A DNA stretch of 64,000 nt from Ficedula albicollis (taxonomy: Eukaryota; Chordata; Aves; Passeriformes; Muscicapidae). A program made the position numbers and the translations under genes. The stretch's first letter is position 1. The number at the start of each line of letters is the position of its first letter. This document shows, piece by piece, positions 12,791 to 29,385 of the stretch. The notes under the pieces were generated by a model. It saw only the letters and a list, made by a program, of their open reading frames with translations, had not been told where the DNA came from and ran no database searches. The DNA lies in NCBI RefSeq assembly GCF_000247815.1, contig NW_004775933.1, forward strand, positions 248,001-312,000. Direction: 5' to 3'.

Positions 12791-13984
12791 GCCCTTTCCC
12801 CATGTGTTTTGCCCTCTCTATGTCCCATCTCCACTTTGGGGCAGCTCTTATTTCATCTTCTCCTCCTTCATGTGTGTCTGGATTCCTGAAATCCCTTCCC
12901 ACTCCTGCCAACACCCAGTAGCTCCTTACAGATCCATACATTTCCCTTTTAGTGGGAAAAGGGATCTTGAGGATATCAGCTGTCCACAAATTCTGTAAAA
13001 AAAACAACGTATGGGTGGAAAAAAACCAGACATAAAAAATTAGGGAGCCCTCCAAGGGAAAGCTCGGGACTTTTCCAGCCTCACTCCTCACCTGTAAACA
13101 CGGATCCATCCTCATCCCCTTTCCCTCATTTCTCTGGGATGAGAGGAGAGAGAGGATGAGGCCACACAAATGCAAAACCCCAAACTCTGGAGGCACCTTC
13201 CTGCTCTGTGCCGTGGAGGATGAAGCTTTCTCTCAGTCCAGGGCTTTTTTTGGGAAGGAACCAGGCCTTGCACTTCTGCCCTTTCCTCTGGATCTCTCCT
13301 CTTTTTCCAGGGAATCCCCTGTTGGCATTAATGATATTTATTTGCAGGTGGTAAAAGCTGAGTAAGGACCTTTAGGCTGGATTCGGGATGAGTAAGTGGA
13401 AAATCCCTGAATTTCAGCCCGGGGTTTGTTCACCTTTTGGGAGAGAAACTCCTGCCAGCTCAATTTTCCTGTTTAATGGAGCAGCAGGACAATTCCAGTT
13501 CCCTGCAGCCGGGGAATTCATAATGGAAAGGTTCTTCAGGATTGGGATCGCTGCAGGTGACGCAAAACACTTCGTAGATATTAATTAGTTAATTAATTAA
13601 CTCATGCTGGCCACCTAATTGGTCAGTTTGGCGTGTCTGTGTGGACGCTGAGGAATGGGATGAGATTCCCAAACTGCTCCGGGATGGGAGCTGAGATGCC
13701 ACCAGTGCTTTGGAATCCTCTCCTGCGGTGCCATGGAAGGTTCTGGGATAATGAAATTCCTGGAGCAGGCTGGGATCTGGGATATTTTGATTTCCTGTGT
13801 GATCCGAGAAAAAGGATTTTTTGCTTTGACTGGAAAATCTTTGGGGCAGGAACTGTGTCCTCGTGTCTCCTTCCAGGACACCAATCCCAGAGCGCCCAGT
13901 TGGCTGCGCGTTCCTAAACCAAAAAATGGGGGAGATTAACGAGATTTTATGTTCCTTATCAACAAATGGAGAATATTAAGGAGA
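12791..13984. other. Single-copy non-coding DNA, no gene seen
   Basis: No recognised gene is present. A short TTAATTAGTTAATTAATTAA run lies near 13580. Open frames overlap on both strands and show no domain. Confidence 0.5.
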
Positions 13985-14160
13985 TTTAGATGGAACATTT
14001 GGAAGGAATTCCTGGCTGGGAGGGTGGGGAGGGGCTGGGCTGGAATTCCCAGATTTGCTGTGGCTGCCCCTGGATCCCTGGCAGTGCCCAAGGCCAGGCT
14101 GGATCCTGGGGTTGGAGCACCTGGGGCAGTGGGAGGTGTCCCTGCCCATCCCACAGAATC
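13985..14160 (+). mobile_element. CR1 LINE 3' end fragment
   Basis: GGAAGGAATTCCTGGCTGGG leads into TTTGCTGTGGCTGCCCCTGG, GTGCCCAAGGCCAGGCTGGA and GTGGGAGGTGTCCCTGCCC. The terminal tail is missing or too divergent to see. Confidence 0.9.
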
Positions 14161-17414
<3,254 letters not shown>

Positions 17415-18933
17415 ATGTCAGAGGGATGAAACAAAAACCCAAATGGAATAGTGGAATTTTCCTGCCTGAGATTTTATTCCCCATCCTGAAATTCAATTAT
17501 GGGAATATGTTTATAGATGAAAACCTACTGTAATTCCCCCTCGGTCAAAGGATGAAATCCATTTGTCCTGAAAGGGAATTTTAGGAGTTTGGGTGGTGGA
17601 GAAACTCTGTTTTACCTCGTGTTTGGTTCAAACCCACCCCTTGTTTATCTCCCAAATCAACAACTCATGGATTTAAGTGCACTGGGATGACCGGAGCCGT
17701 GTCTGGATGAAATGTGAAGCCTCATTTTTGATTTAAGAGCTGAGCAAGCCCCATCTTGCCCAAATTAGAGCAATTATGTCCCATCCAAACCGACCATCCT
17801 GCTTTGGATTACGCTGGAAATATTCCTAGGAGGGGCTGTCTCCCTCAGTGGCTCCACACCTGGAATCAATGAGCTTCCCAAACAACTGCAGCCTCTCCAA
17901 AAATAAAAATGGGGGCTGTTGGAGCAGGTTCCTTCCAGGCTGCTCCTCCTCCTGGAATGGCAGGATAACGGAGGGAATGAAGGTTAAAGCACTGCCTGTG
18001 GTTCACATTCCGAGGGGGAATGTGACCGGGCAATGGGAAGAGGTGATGGGGATTTAAATTCCAGCCAGAACTCCTGAAACCTTCCCAGGAAGTCAAGGAA
18101 ACCTGAGTTGTGGTGTTGTCCCTGCAAGGGTGAAGCAAGGCACCTTTTTATCCTCCTGGAATGACATTCCCTGATCCAAGGAGGACTCTGGGGCCCAGAA
18201 AGTCTCAGTCTGGTGATTTCTGGGATAGAGAAACTATGGAGCCCCAAACCCCAAGGAAAACCTTGTGTGACTGCCCAGAAGACTCCAAACCAGACCCAAA
18301 ATCTGGGAATATGCAGCCAAACAACCTGGATATCCACCGTGCCTCAGCTCCCGAGAAAAGCAGGAACCTGGTGGAAAAGCTGAGAGCCTCTCCTAGGCTC
18401 AGTGAATAAATTATAGATATTTGATCATTTTATGGGAACGGGTCTGACCCCCCCAACATGGACAATTGGTGACTTCCACCCCAAAATTTCCTTATCTACA
18501 ATATTCCCAATTAGTGGATTTGTACATGGGGGAAAAAAAAGATTAAGAGATCTTCATATTCTATTTCCACAATTCCCATTTTTGGGGTGGAGCTGGTGGA
18601 TCCAGGAATTTTTCCTATGGCCAAAGGATTTCTAAAAGTCAAAGACTGACCCAGGATCTTCTCCCGAACTTTGGTCCTAAATCCCCACCCGATAAAAACT
18701 TTGGATTGTTTTGGGTCATCTACAAACCCAATACAAAAGTTTTCCAGGGATAACACCAACAAAATGAGTGAGGGGAAAATGGATTCTCCTGGGACAGGAA
18801 GATTGTTCCAACCAAGACTTTCTGTGATTTCTTCCAGCTTAGCTCCAATAATGTCCAAGGAGAAGGACCCCAGCCTGGATTTTGGGATCAAGCCACAGGA
18901 TGGATCCAGCAGGGATCTGTTGGGATTTTCCAG
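17415..18933. other. Single-copy non-coding DNA, no gene seen
   Basis: No transposon is recognised. The stretch 17640-17820 lacks the repetitive word bias of its surroundings and is an ordinary candidate for conserved non-coding sequence. Confidence 0.45.
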
Positions 18934-18997
18934 AGGTTTAATCCTGTCTGGAGGACAGGGATTAACTCAGAGGCCTCCTGAGAAAGCCCTGCTGGAA
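18934..18997 (+). repeat. Unclassified dispersed repeat, copy A
   Basis: About 64 bases resemble 21882-21946: both contain AATCCTGTCTG, AGGACAGGGATTAA, GGAGGCCTCCTG-like sequence and CCCTGCT. I do not recognise the family. Confidence 0.7.
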
Positions 18998-19300
18998 AAA
19001 CTTGACAATTCCAGCCTCTTTTAGGGTCTGCATCCCACACCTTGGCCATAAAATCAACACTGATTGTCCCATTCCAGCACTTCCAGGATTGGATTTCTGC
19101 GGGATGGTGTCTTGGAGGTCTGGGCTGCTCTGTCCTCCACAAACACACACAGATGAAAACACAAGGTTCCTTCTCCTCCATCAGCCCTTGGAATGTGCCC
19201 AGGAGTCTGGGACGGACCTGGAAACTCCTCTGGGAATGAGGGGAGTGCAATTCCCACATGAGGGAATAACCTGGAGCCAGTTATGCTGAGAATTGGAGGA
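18998..19300. other. Single-copy non-coding DNA
   Basis: Nothing recognisable is seen. Confidence 0.45.
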
Positions 19301-19694
19301 AAGGAAAAGGAAAAGGAAAAGGAAAAGGAAAAGGAAAAGGAAAAGGAAAAGGAAAAGGAAAAGGAAAAGGAAAAGGAAAAGGAAAAGGAAAAGGAAAAGG
19401 AAAAGGAAAAGGAAAAGGAAAAGGAAAAGGAAAAGGAAAAGGAAAAGGAAAAGGAAAAGGAAAATGAAAAGGAAAAGGAAAAGGAAAAGGAAAAGGAAAA
19501 GGAAAAGGAAAAGGAAAAGGAAAAGGAAAAGGAAAAGGAAAAGGAAAAGGAAAAGGAAAAGGAAAAGGAAAAGGAAAAGGAAAAGGAAAAGGAAAAGGAA
19601 AAGGAAAAGGAAAAGGAAAAGGAAAAGGAAAAGGAAAAGGAAAAGGAAAAGGAAAAGGAAAAGGAAAAGGAAAAGGAAAAGGAAAAGGAAAAGG
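19301..19694 (+). repeat. (GGAAAA)n microsatellite, 394 bp
   Basis: A hexanucleotide array is perfect apart from one G-to-T change at about 19465. It keeps frames open on both strands as KEKE, KRKR, FSFS and FPFP repeats. Confidence 0.97.
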
Positions 19695-19712
19695 CAAAAG
19701 ATGAAATGAAAA

Positions 19713-19770
19713 AACAAAATAAAATAAAATAAAATAAAATATAAAATACGATTAAAAAAAAAAAAAAGAA
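19713..19770 (+). repeat. A-rich (AAAAT)n tract
   Basis: Repeated AAAAT units and an A15 run follow the hexanucleotide array. Confidence 0.85.
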
Positions 19771-20027
19771 AATGTGGAATTCCACAGGGAATTTTCAGGT
19801 TGGTTCCAGAGTGCACAGCTGGTCTCGTGGTGCAGAAGATCCAGAGCAGAAATGGAAGAGTCCCCAAACCCGAGGGGAAGGAAGGGAAGAGTCCCCAAAC
19901 CTGAGGTGATTCCAAACCTGAAGAGCTTTGGGGTGAAGAACTTGGGAAGTAAATCCAGGCTGGGAACGGAACAGAGGTCTGGGCAAAGCTGTGCTGGAGA
20001 AGGTGAATGAAGAAAGGAGCATCATTT
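19771..20027. other. Single-copy non-coding DNA
   Basis: A short internal repetition of GAGTCCCCAAACC occurs near 19858 and 19889. Nothing else is seen. Confidence 0.45.
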
Positions 20028-20106
20028 ATCACCATCATTTATCACCATCATTTATCACCATCATCACAATTTATCATCATCATCCCAATTTATCATCATC
20101 ATCTCA
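20028..20106 (+). repeat. ATC-rich minisatellite
   Basis: Repeats of ATTTATCACCATC pass into ATTTATCATCATCATCCCA, about six degenerate units. Confidence 0.88.
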
Positions 20107-20569
20107 TGTCTCACCCCCCTGTCTCAGCCCAGACCAAAGCTGTTGGGATTTTTCCTGGTGTCAGGAGTTTAGGGGTTTATTGTCCTGAAAGAATGGGAGA
20201 GTTCACAGGGACAACAAAGTTGCAGAGGGTGGATCCATCCCTGACTGAGAAAAAAAACCGAGAAAATCAACCTTGTTGTGTCCTGGATCCCACTCTTGGA
20301 GTTTTCTCAGCCTAAATTTAGACTCTGAGTGACAGCCACAGCCCCTGGGGTCATTCCTGCCCTTCCCAGCTGCCCAGACCCTCTGGGACACCTAAAAAGG
20401 GTTGGAAAACAAAGGACCAACAGCTGGGACAAGTGATTCCCACCCTTCCCATCCATAGGGATGGAATCACCAACTGGGAATTCATAGCCATCAATAAACA
20501 CAGAAATGCAGCACTGAGGGTTCTCCTGAAGCCCCTCAGATGTCTCCCACAGGGAAAAATGAGCCTGGA
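20107..20569. other. Single-copy non-coding DNA
   Basis: Nothing recognisable is seen. Confidence 0.45.
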
Positions 20570-20672
20570 TCTTAAAGCTGATGGAATTTCCAGGGATGGA
20601 GGGTTGGGAGGAGCTGACCTAGATGATCCTTATGGATCTCTTCCAGCTCAGGATGTTCCGTAATTCCATGAT
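20570..20672 (+). mobile_element. CR1 LINE 3' tail fragment
   Basis: GAGCTGACCTAGATGATCCT followed by TATGGATCTCTTCCAGCTCA and GGATGTTCCGTAATTCCATG is a CR1 3' end of the subfamily whose tail reads CTTCCAACTCAGGATATTC. Confidence 0.8.
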
Positions 20673-21649
20673 TCCAGCTGGTATTTACAATCAGGTTTGT
20701 CCACTGGGGCTGTCCTCTACTCCTGAGCTCTGAATCCCAAATCCAGGAGCTCCCAGAAGATGAGAGGGGAAAGGAAAAGCTCCCAGAGGAAACCGGAGGG
20801 ATGAACTTTTACCACTGACGTGTTATCCACATGTGATCCCAAATTCAGGAGGAAATGTAGGGACAGGCAGGAATCCCCCAGGGAGAAGGACAAAAACAGA
20901 GAAACGCTAAATGAGAGAGAAGAAATCCAAGGGGACACAGGGATCACTCACTCCCGAAGATCCCTGGATTAAAATAACCCTGGAATGATATAAATTTGTT
21001 CAAACACTTTTTTTTGAAATTTAAATAATACAGGAATTTGTTATCAAAGAACTCCAGTGGAATTCCAGTCCTTCTAGCCAGCTGGGCCCATGAAGAGGGA
21101 AGGTTGTCTCCTAAGTTCCTGGGAGCTGATCCCTGAAATCCTGAGGGTGAGGAAGCTCCACACCTGGGCTGTGAAAAACCTCTCAAGGTGACAAACCCTG
21201 TCCCCACCCTCCCTTTCTCCTTCCTCTGTCCTTTCTGAAGGGCCCCGTGATTCCCTCAGCAGAATTCCCGAGTAATTCCCTCAGGAGACAGCACAGGGGG
21301 GAATTATTATTCTAATATATTCAAACTAATCATTCCCTCCTGGAATTCCTCCAGGCCATCCCATTAACCTCTAGAACGAGGAGAAACCAAATGATGGAGC
21401 ACAAGCAGCGCTGGGACCCTCCCTGGATTTGTTGTCCATTCACTTCCCAATCCAAATTTTCCTTGCCAGGATTTCTTCTCCCCTCCACTTCAGCCACAGG
21501 GAACAACTCAAATCCTTCCTTCTTTCATCCTTAAAAGCTGTTCCATTTCCCTCCTCCAAATCAACAGTTTCATAAATCAAAAATTTTATGAATAATTTTC
21601 TGTCCCCAGACAGGAATCTTCCCTCCAAATATTCCAGATATTTTCCTCT
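20673..21649. other. Single-copy non-coding DNA
   Basis: No recognisable gene or repeat is seen. Confidence 0.5.
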
Positions 21650-21881
21650 AGATGAGTTCCTAAATATATCCTGAACCTAATATTTGATTGAACGATTTAA
21701 TTTATAGGATTTTTTATTTATGATTCAGTTGCTTTTTTGTCCTGATATCACACCAAAGCTTCCCCTTCCTAAGGATTGGATTTATTTAGTTATTTAGGGA
21801 ATCAATTATTTGATTGTTTAACGGTTTATTGAAATATTTATCTAATGATTTAATTATTTAAATGATGGGGCTTTCTGGAGG
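21650..21881. other. AT-rich low-complexity segment
   Basis: ATTTA, TTATTT and ATTTAATTATTTAAATG words are repeated. No gene is present. Confidence 0.7.
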
Positions 21882-21946
21882 CTGAATCCTGTCTGCAGGA
21901 CAGGGATTAATTTGGAGGCCTCCTGGAAAAACCCTGCTCCCTTATT
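21882..21946 (+). repeat. Unclassified dispersed repeat, copy B
   Basis: This is the partner of 18934-18997 in the same orientation, about 2.9 kb away, with roughly four-fifths of positions alike by eye. Confidence 0.7.
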
Positions 21947-22487
21947 TAATTACTTAAGGAATCAATTTCGATTTCCATGTTGTCCCTAGAACAGAATTCC
22001 CACTTTTCTCCAGAAGCAAAGGTTTATCCCAGCCAAAGATGAAGGCAAAAAGATGGAAATGGAGGGCAATTCCCACCGTGGGCCACCTGATCCCTCTCCA
22101 AGCAAAATCCCCTGAACCTGCACAGGGTTTTTCCCCAAACCAACATTCCTGGGAGGAGAGGATGGACCCAAATCCTCAGCAATTCCTGCAGGATGCTTTT
22201 CCTCAAAACCTGGGACTTCTTCCCCCAGTTCCAGCACTTTTGGGAAGAGAGGAGGAGGTGGAGGTGGAGGTGGGGGCGATGCCTCATCCCAGCTCCAGGT
22301 GAGCCCTTGGCTCCCTCACCTGGAAAAGGGACCTGGATTCACCTGGATTCGCCTCCTGCGGGCTCCTCCCCTTTCATCTTCCAGATTCCCGGGTTTTTTT
22401 GGCCGTTCCTTGGCACAGATCTGCTGGGCAGGCAGAAGGAGCATTGCAATGGATTTAATCTAATTTAACGGATATTGTGGATAACGA
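21947..22487. other. Single-copy non-coding DNA
   Basis: A short GGAGGT repeat lies near 22250-22270. Nothing else is recognised. Confidence 0.45.
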
Positions 22488-22605
22488 GAGGATCCTGGAA
22501 TGGTGTGGGATGGAAGGGGCCTTAAAGGCCATTTTATTTTCATTCCTGCCCTGGGAAGGGACAATTCCCACGGGATCAGCTCCATCCAACCTGGGTTTGT
22601 CCTCC
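22488..22605 (-). mobile_element. CR1 LINE 3' tail fragment
   Basis: ATCCTGGAATGGTGTGGGAT followed by GGAAGGGGCCTTAAAGGCCA and a divergent GGGAAGGGACAATTCCC block is a CR1 tail in reverse orientation. Confidence 0.8.
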
Positions 22606-23273
22606 CAGGAGGAGGAGGAGGAGGCAGTGGATTTAAACCTTCTCCAAGGAAAATCTGAGCTTCTCCAGCCCGGGGGAGAGGAACTCCAAGGGCCTTGAGA
22701 GGGAGTGCTGAGACCCTCTGAGCTTCCAGCTCATTTTTGGGATAGCAGCAGGAGCTGGCCAGGATTTCTGGCTGCACTGGGTGTTCCTGGCTTTGCTCCG
22801 GGAGAAGCTCCAGGAAAACAGGGATGGCTTGGAGAGGGGGTTTGTGCATCTGGGATGAGGGTGAGGAATCCAGGGAATCAGGATTCTCCATCCTACCCAT
22901 TCATTTATCCCAGGAGCCATCCTGAGCAGGGATAAGGCGCTCCTGGGCGACTCAGGCTCACGGGAAGCAGGACTGGCACTTCCCAGCCTCAGAGGAGCAA
23001 GGAAAACGGGGATGGAAAGGTGGAAAAATCCCTCAGCTCCTCAGAAAAACAGCCCAGGAGGGTTTGAATTCCCAGATAACTCAGGACATGGTTTCCCAAG
23101 GATGTTTCCCGGACATGGAGCCATTTGTTGCTCCTCACCCCCAGCTCCTTCGTTTCCAGAGGCTCCAAGGAATGCCCAAAGCACCACCTCAAGCTCCAAA
23201 GCTTTTCCTCACGGGCTCAGAGCCATGCACAGACTAAAAATCCATGGACATGGATTCCAGTGGTGATGGATCC
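22606..23273. other. Single-copy non-coding DNA
   Basis: Nothing recognisable is seen. Confidence 0.45.
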
Positions 23274-23427
23274 ACTGAAAACCTATGGATCCACTAAAAT
23301 AAATTGATTTTTTTTTTCCCACCTGGATGCTCGCAGGGAAAAGAGAAAAGACTGAAAACCTATGGATCCACTAAAATAAATTTATTTTTTTTTTTCCACC
23401 TGGATGCTCGCAGGGAAAAGAGAAAAG
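23274..23427. repeat. Tandem duplication, 77-bp unit
   Basis: ACTGAAAACCTATGGATCCA starts at 23274 and 23351. The units differ by a few bases around the internal T run. Confidence 0.93.
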
Positions 23428-23579
23428 GCACAGGGTCAGCTTTGATCCATCCCTAAAAAGCACAAAATATGAGGGGAAAAAAGTAATTTCAGCTGTGGAA
23501 AAAGCAAATCCCAGGTACCCAACCGATCCTGCTGAGCACCTCCCAAACCCCTGGATAATGGGAGCAGCCATCCTCACTC
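23428..23579. other. Single-copy non-coding DNA
   Basis: Nothing recognisable is seen. Confidence 0.4.
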
Positions 23580-23960
23580 TCCAGCTTATAATTGCCGAAG
23601 GAGTGTCCCCTGAGATAATTAACGAGGGTGCCCTAATGAAGGGCCTGGAGTAACGAGGCTCAAAACAACTCCAGCAGCTGCGGGGAGGGAATCAAACCCT
23701 ATCTCTAAACACACGGAGGAAGGAATGAGGCTGCGGGGACGGGGGCTGATTCCAGAGGGTGGGATCTTCCCCCCCCCGTCGGCCCGTGTCCTGTCATTAA
23801 GTGCGGTGAAATCACCCGACATCAAAGGAGAGGGGCAGGGATGCGGCGGGTGCCGCTTCCCCGTAATTGTCTGGAAAATTGAGGGCTCTGCCTTGCCAGC
23901 CATTCATTGTGCGTTAAACGTCCCGGGGCGGGAAGGTCGATCCTGGAAAAAGCGGGTGTG
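23580..23960. promoter_or_regulatory. Candidate conserved regulatory stretch
   Basis: The text differs from its surroundings: CpG is more frequent, CR1-like words are absent, and factor-binding cores cluster, including ATAATTAAC near 23617, ACATCAAAGG (a TCF/LEF-type site) near 23820 and GTAATTG near 23862. Enhancer function is an inference from composition only. Confidence 0.3.
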
Positions 23961-24099
23961 TCCAGGAGCCGGGCAAGGCAGCATTCCCAAAAAACTGGCT
24001 TTGGCCAGCTGACCCCCCCACCCCTCCCATCCCATCCCGCCTGGACACCGCAGTCTCATTCCCGGATTGCCGAAAGGGTCAGCCCCAGGCTGGGATCCC

Positions 24100-24605
24100 A
24101 CATGGAGCTGATTCATCCCAGGGGCGAAAAAATCCCTTCGGGATTGAGTGGAAAAGGAGGAAAGGGCCACTCAGAGCAAGGAGGGTTTAGCCAAGGGAAG
24201 AACGGGAAGATTTATCCGGGAAAACACCGGATTTCATTCCCATATTACCCTGTGGATGGGATCCCAAACGGAGCCTGAGGAATTGGCTCATCCCAGAGGA
24301 AAAGATTCCTTTGGGATTGAGTGAAAAAGGAGGAAGTGGCCAGTGAGGCCAGGGAGGGTTTAGCCAATGGGAGGTTTAGGGAAAACAAGAGGATTTATCC
24401 AGGAAAAGGCCTGGATGGGGTTTTTCTGGGAATTTGGGGGCAAGGGAATTCCAAATCCATTGGAATTGTCCGGAGTGCAAAAGGAGGAAGCAGCCACTCA
24501 GCCCAGGGAGGGTTTAGGCAAGGAAAGGCTCAGGGAGAATGGGAGGATTTATCCAGGAAAAGGCCTGGCTGGGGCTTTCCTGGGAATTTGAGGACGAGGA
24601 GAACA
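24100..24605 (+). repeat. Three degenerate tandem units of about 160 bp
   Basis: Each unit contains AAGGAGGAAG, GGAGGGTTTAG, GATTTATCC and GGAAAA in the same order, starting near 24150, 24325 and 24478. The second and third share AGGATTTATCCAGGAAAAGG and are closest. No family is recognised. Confidence 0.75.
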
Positions 24606-24981
24606 GCAGCACCTGGGATTTGCTGCCTCTGTGACATTCCAGAGGCCAGAAAAGGGTGAGGAATTCTCCATGGACACAGAAATTTAGTAAAAAAAAAAAA
24701 AATCCCTTTTCCTTCCCCCAGCACTTCCCAGCCTGGCACATCCCAGATTTTGGGGGCTCCAGGTGGCTCCCCCATGACCTGCACACACAACACTGGGACA
24801 CTTTTCCATGCTGGAATCCACTTTTCCAGCCCTGCTATCGACCATTTTCCAACCACAGCCGCTTCCCACGCGGGGAGACCGTGGGTTTCCCTCCCACTGA
24901 GGATCCCCAGTCCTGCTCCCCTGACCTGGGATGACCTTTGTGGGAGCAAGGCTCACTCCAGGCTCGTGCACGCCATCCCTG
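24606..24981. other. Single-copy non-coding DNA
   Basis: No feature is recognised apart from an A13 run near 24691. Confidence 0.45.
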
Positions 24982-25071
24982 AGGTGCACCTGCCTCCAGC
25001 CCCCAGCCTCCTGCTCCCCCCCCCCCAGGTGCACCTGCCTCCAGCCCCCAGCATCCTGCTCCCCCCGGAAT
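24982..25071 (+). repeat. 45-bp tandem duplication with C11 at the junction
   Basis: AGGTGCACCTGCCTCCAGCC starts at 24982 and 25027. The end of the first unit is a run of 11 C (25016-25026), longer than the C6 that ends the second. Confidence 0.9.
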
Positions 25072-25264
25072 TCGCTCTGCCAACGGAAAAATTCTCCACG
25101 TGGAAAAACGGCGGGATTGGCCGGGATCTGAAATGGAAATGTGCAGGAAAAGCCAGTGGTGGGTCTGGCTGTGCTGGACTCGATCCTAGAGGGGTTTTCT
25201 GACCTAAAAGATGATGAATTTAACACTTGTGAGGTTCATCCCAAACCTGGAGCCCGGAGATTTT

Positions 25265-25702
25265 TGTTTGTTTGTTTGTTTGTTTGTTTGTTTGTTTGTT
25301 TGTTTGTTTGTTTGTTTGTTTGTTTGTTTGTTTGTTTGTTTGTTTGTTTGTTTGTTTGTTTGTTTGTTTGTTTGTTTGTTTGTTTGTTTGTTTGTTTGTT
25401 TGTTTGTTTGTTTGTTTGTTTGTTTGTTTGTTTGTTTGTTTGTTTGTTTGTTTGTTTGTTTGTTTGTTTGTTTGTTTGTTTGTTTGTTTGTTTGTTTGTT
25501 TGTTTGTTTGTTTGTTTGTTTGTTTGTTTGTTTGTTTGTTTGTTTGTTTGTTTGTTTGTTTGTTTGTTTGTTTGTTTGTTTGTTTGTTTGTTTGTTTGTT
25601 TGTTTGTTTGTTTGTTTGTTTGTTTGTTTGTTTGTTTGTTTGTTTGTTTGTTTGTTTGTTTGTTTGTTTGTTTGTTTGTTTGTTTGTTTGTTTGTTTGTT
25701 TT
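25265..25702 (+). repeat. (GTTT)n microsatellite, 438 bp
   Basis: A perfect tetranucleotide array is seen; frames read FVCL and, on the other strand, TNKQ repeats. It passes into a T and G-rich stretch up to 25782. Confidence 0.98.
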
Positions 25703-25762
25703 TTGGGGGGTTTTTTTTGTTTGTTTTGCTTTGATTTGGATTTGGTTTTTTGTTTGGGTTGT

Positions 25763-26002
25763 TTTTTGTTGTTTTTTTTTTTCCAGGAGGAAAATTCCCA
25801 TTCCTGGCCGGGCTTCGTCTCCTCCGCCTGCTCCCGCTGCAGTTTCGTTTGGAGACGTTCCTCCCGCTCCCCTGGGACGTTCTTTTTTTTTTTTTTTTTT
25901 TTCCAGGAGGAAAATTCCCATTCCTGGCCGGGCTTCGTCTCCTCCGCCTGCTCCCGCTGCAGTTTCGTTTGGAGACGTTCCTCCCGCTCCCCTGGGACGT
26001 TC
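25763..26002. repeat. Tandem duplication, 120-bp unit, two nearly identical copies
   Basis: The unit begins in a T run, then TTCCAGGAGGAAAATTCCCA, and ends CCCTGGGACGTTC. The bases at 25783-25882 recur exactly at 25903-26002. Confidence 0.95.
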
Positions 26003-26494
26003 CCAACTAGCCCGGACAAAGCTCGGGACAGAGCCACGAGCACGTAGGGGGAGAGAGGATGGAGCAAATTCCTTAATGAGCTTTTTCCCAGCCCTGATTC
26101 CTGTGATCCCATGACTTCACCTCCCAAACGAGCTGTTGCTTCATTCCGCTGGCACGGGACGATTCCCGAGTTCCACCCCACCTGGACGGGAGGGGAGCAC
26201 CCCCTTCCCTCCATTCCTGCTCTGGGAAGTGGTTTATGATCCACCGGGATGAAAAAATGTCAGGAATTATGAATTGCGATTAAATTCCAGCTCCCAAAAA
26301 TTCTCCCCTTCGAGTTTGGGAATTGTTTTCGTGGCAAGATAAAATCCCCAAAGGAACAACCTCAAATTTCAGGGTCCTTGAGGCAACTCCTTAATATTGT
26401 TTTATAAATGAAGTTAATATTCTCAGGCAAAAGCTAAAAGGGCTCCATCCCTCTCCTTTCATTTTTAATGGGAAAACACCCAGCACCAATTTTC
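26003..26494. other. Single-copy non-coding DNA
   Basis: Nothing recognisable is seen. Confidence 0.45.
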
Positions 26495-26600
26495 CAACAT
26501 CCAATAATTAGGATTATTAATAACTCCCATTTATGGAGCAGCTTTGATCCCAGAGCTTGGTACAAACAATTGTGGGGATTTGCAGAGCCAGGAGCTCAGC
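26495..26600 (-). mobile_element. Possible ancient L3- or MIR-type remnant
   Basis: ATTAATAACTCCCATTTATG followed by GAGCAGCTTTGATCCCAGAG and CTTGGTACAAACA resembles the conserved end of ancient amniote L3/CR1-like elements and, less well, MIR. The match is from memory of the consensus. It is short and divergent. Confidence 0.35.
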
Positions 26601-27116
26601 AAAGCCCAGCTTATCCGTCCTCCTATCACCCACAGCAGAACAAATCCCCAAAAAAGTCTCTGGGATATTCACCCCTAATTTTTATCTCGTCAGCACTTGG
26701 ATAATCACCTCATCCACTCCTAAAAAATCAACAGCAGCTCTGGAAAACGATTGGACACATCCCAAATTGCAGGAGTAGGGGGTGAGGGGGTGTTGTTTGC
26801 ATTTGGGGTTTCTCTTTTCCAGCTTCCATGGGATCAGCAGAGCTGGAGCTGAGCCAGGGATCCCACACCCACTCTTGCAAAATCCTCACTCAGAATGACT
26901 GCAGAAGTGGCCAAACTTGGGGTTTCTGCCTCATCCAGGGATTCTGCTCCAGTGCCACCCAAAAGGGGTCCCTGTGCTGCTCCAGGAGGAGCAATCCTGG
27001 GAAAAGGGGGAACAGAGGGGATGGGAGCTTCCCTGACATCAACACAACGAAATTCCCGGTTGGGTGAAGGGAGGCACCTCTTCTTGGCTTTCCTTGGCTA
27101 CACAGATCTTGACATA
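26601..27116. other. Single-copy non-coding DNA
   Basis: No gene or transposon is recognised. Confidence 0.45.
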
Positions 27117-27148
27117 AAATCATGGATTGGGTGGGAAGGGACCTTCAA
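27117..27148 (-). mobile_element. CR1 LINE 3' tail, left part of a split element
   Basis: AAATCATGGATTGGGTGGGA and AGGGACCTTCAATCC is a CR1 tail in reverse orientation. The matching opposite end of such an element appears at 29334, in the same orientation, after the pentanucleotide and C tracts. Confidence 0.85.

Positions 27149-29385
<2,237 letters not shown>

Noticed and set aside
25141..26244. FVCL and TNKQ repeat frames that look like a cysteine-rich protein
   Set aside because: Produced by the GTTT microsatellite.
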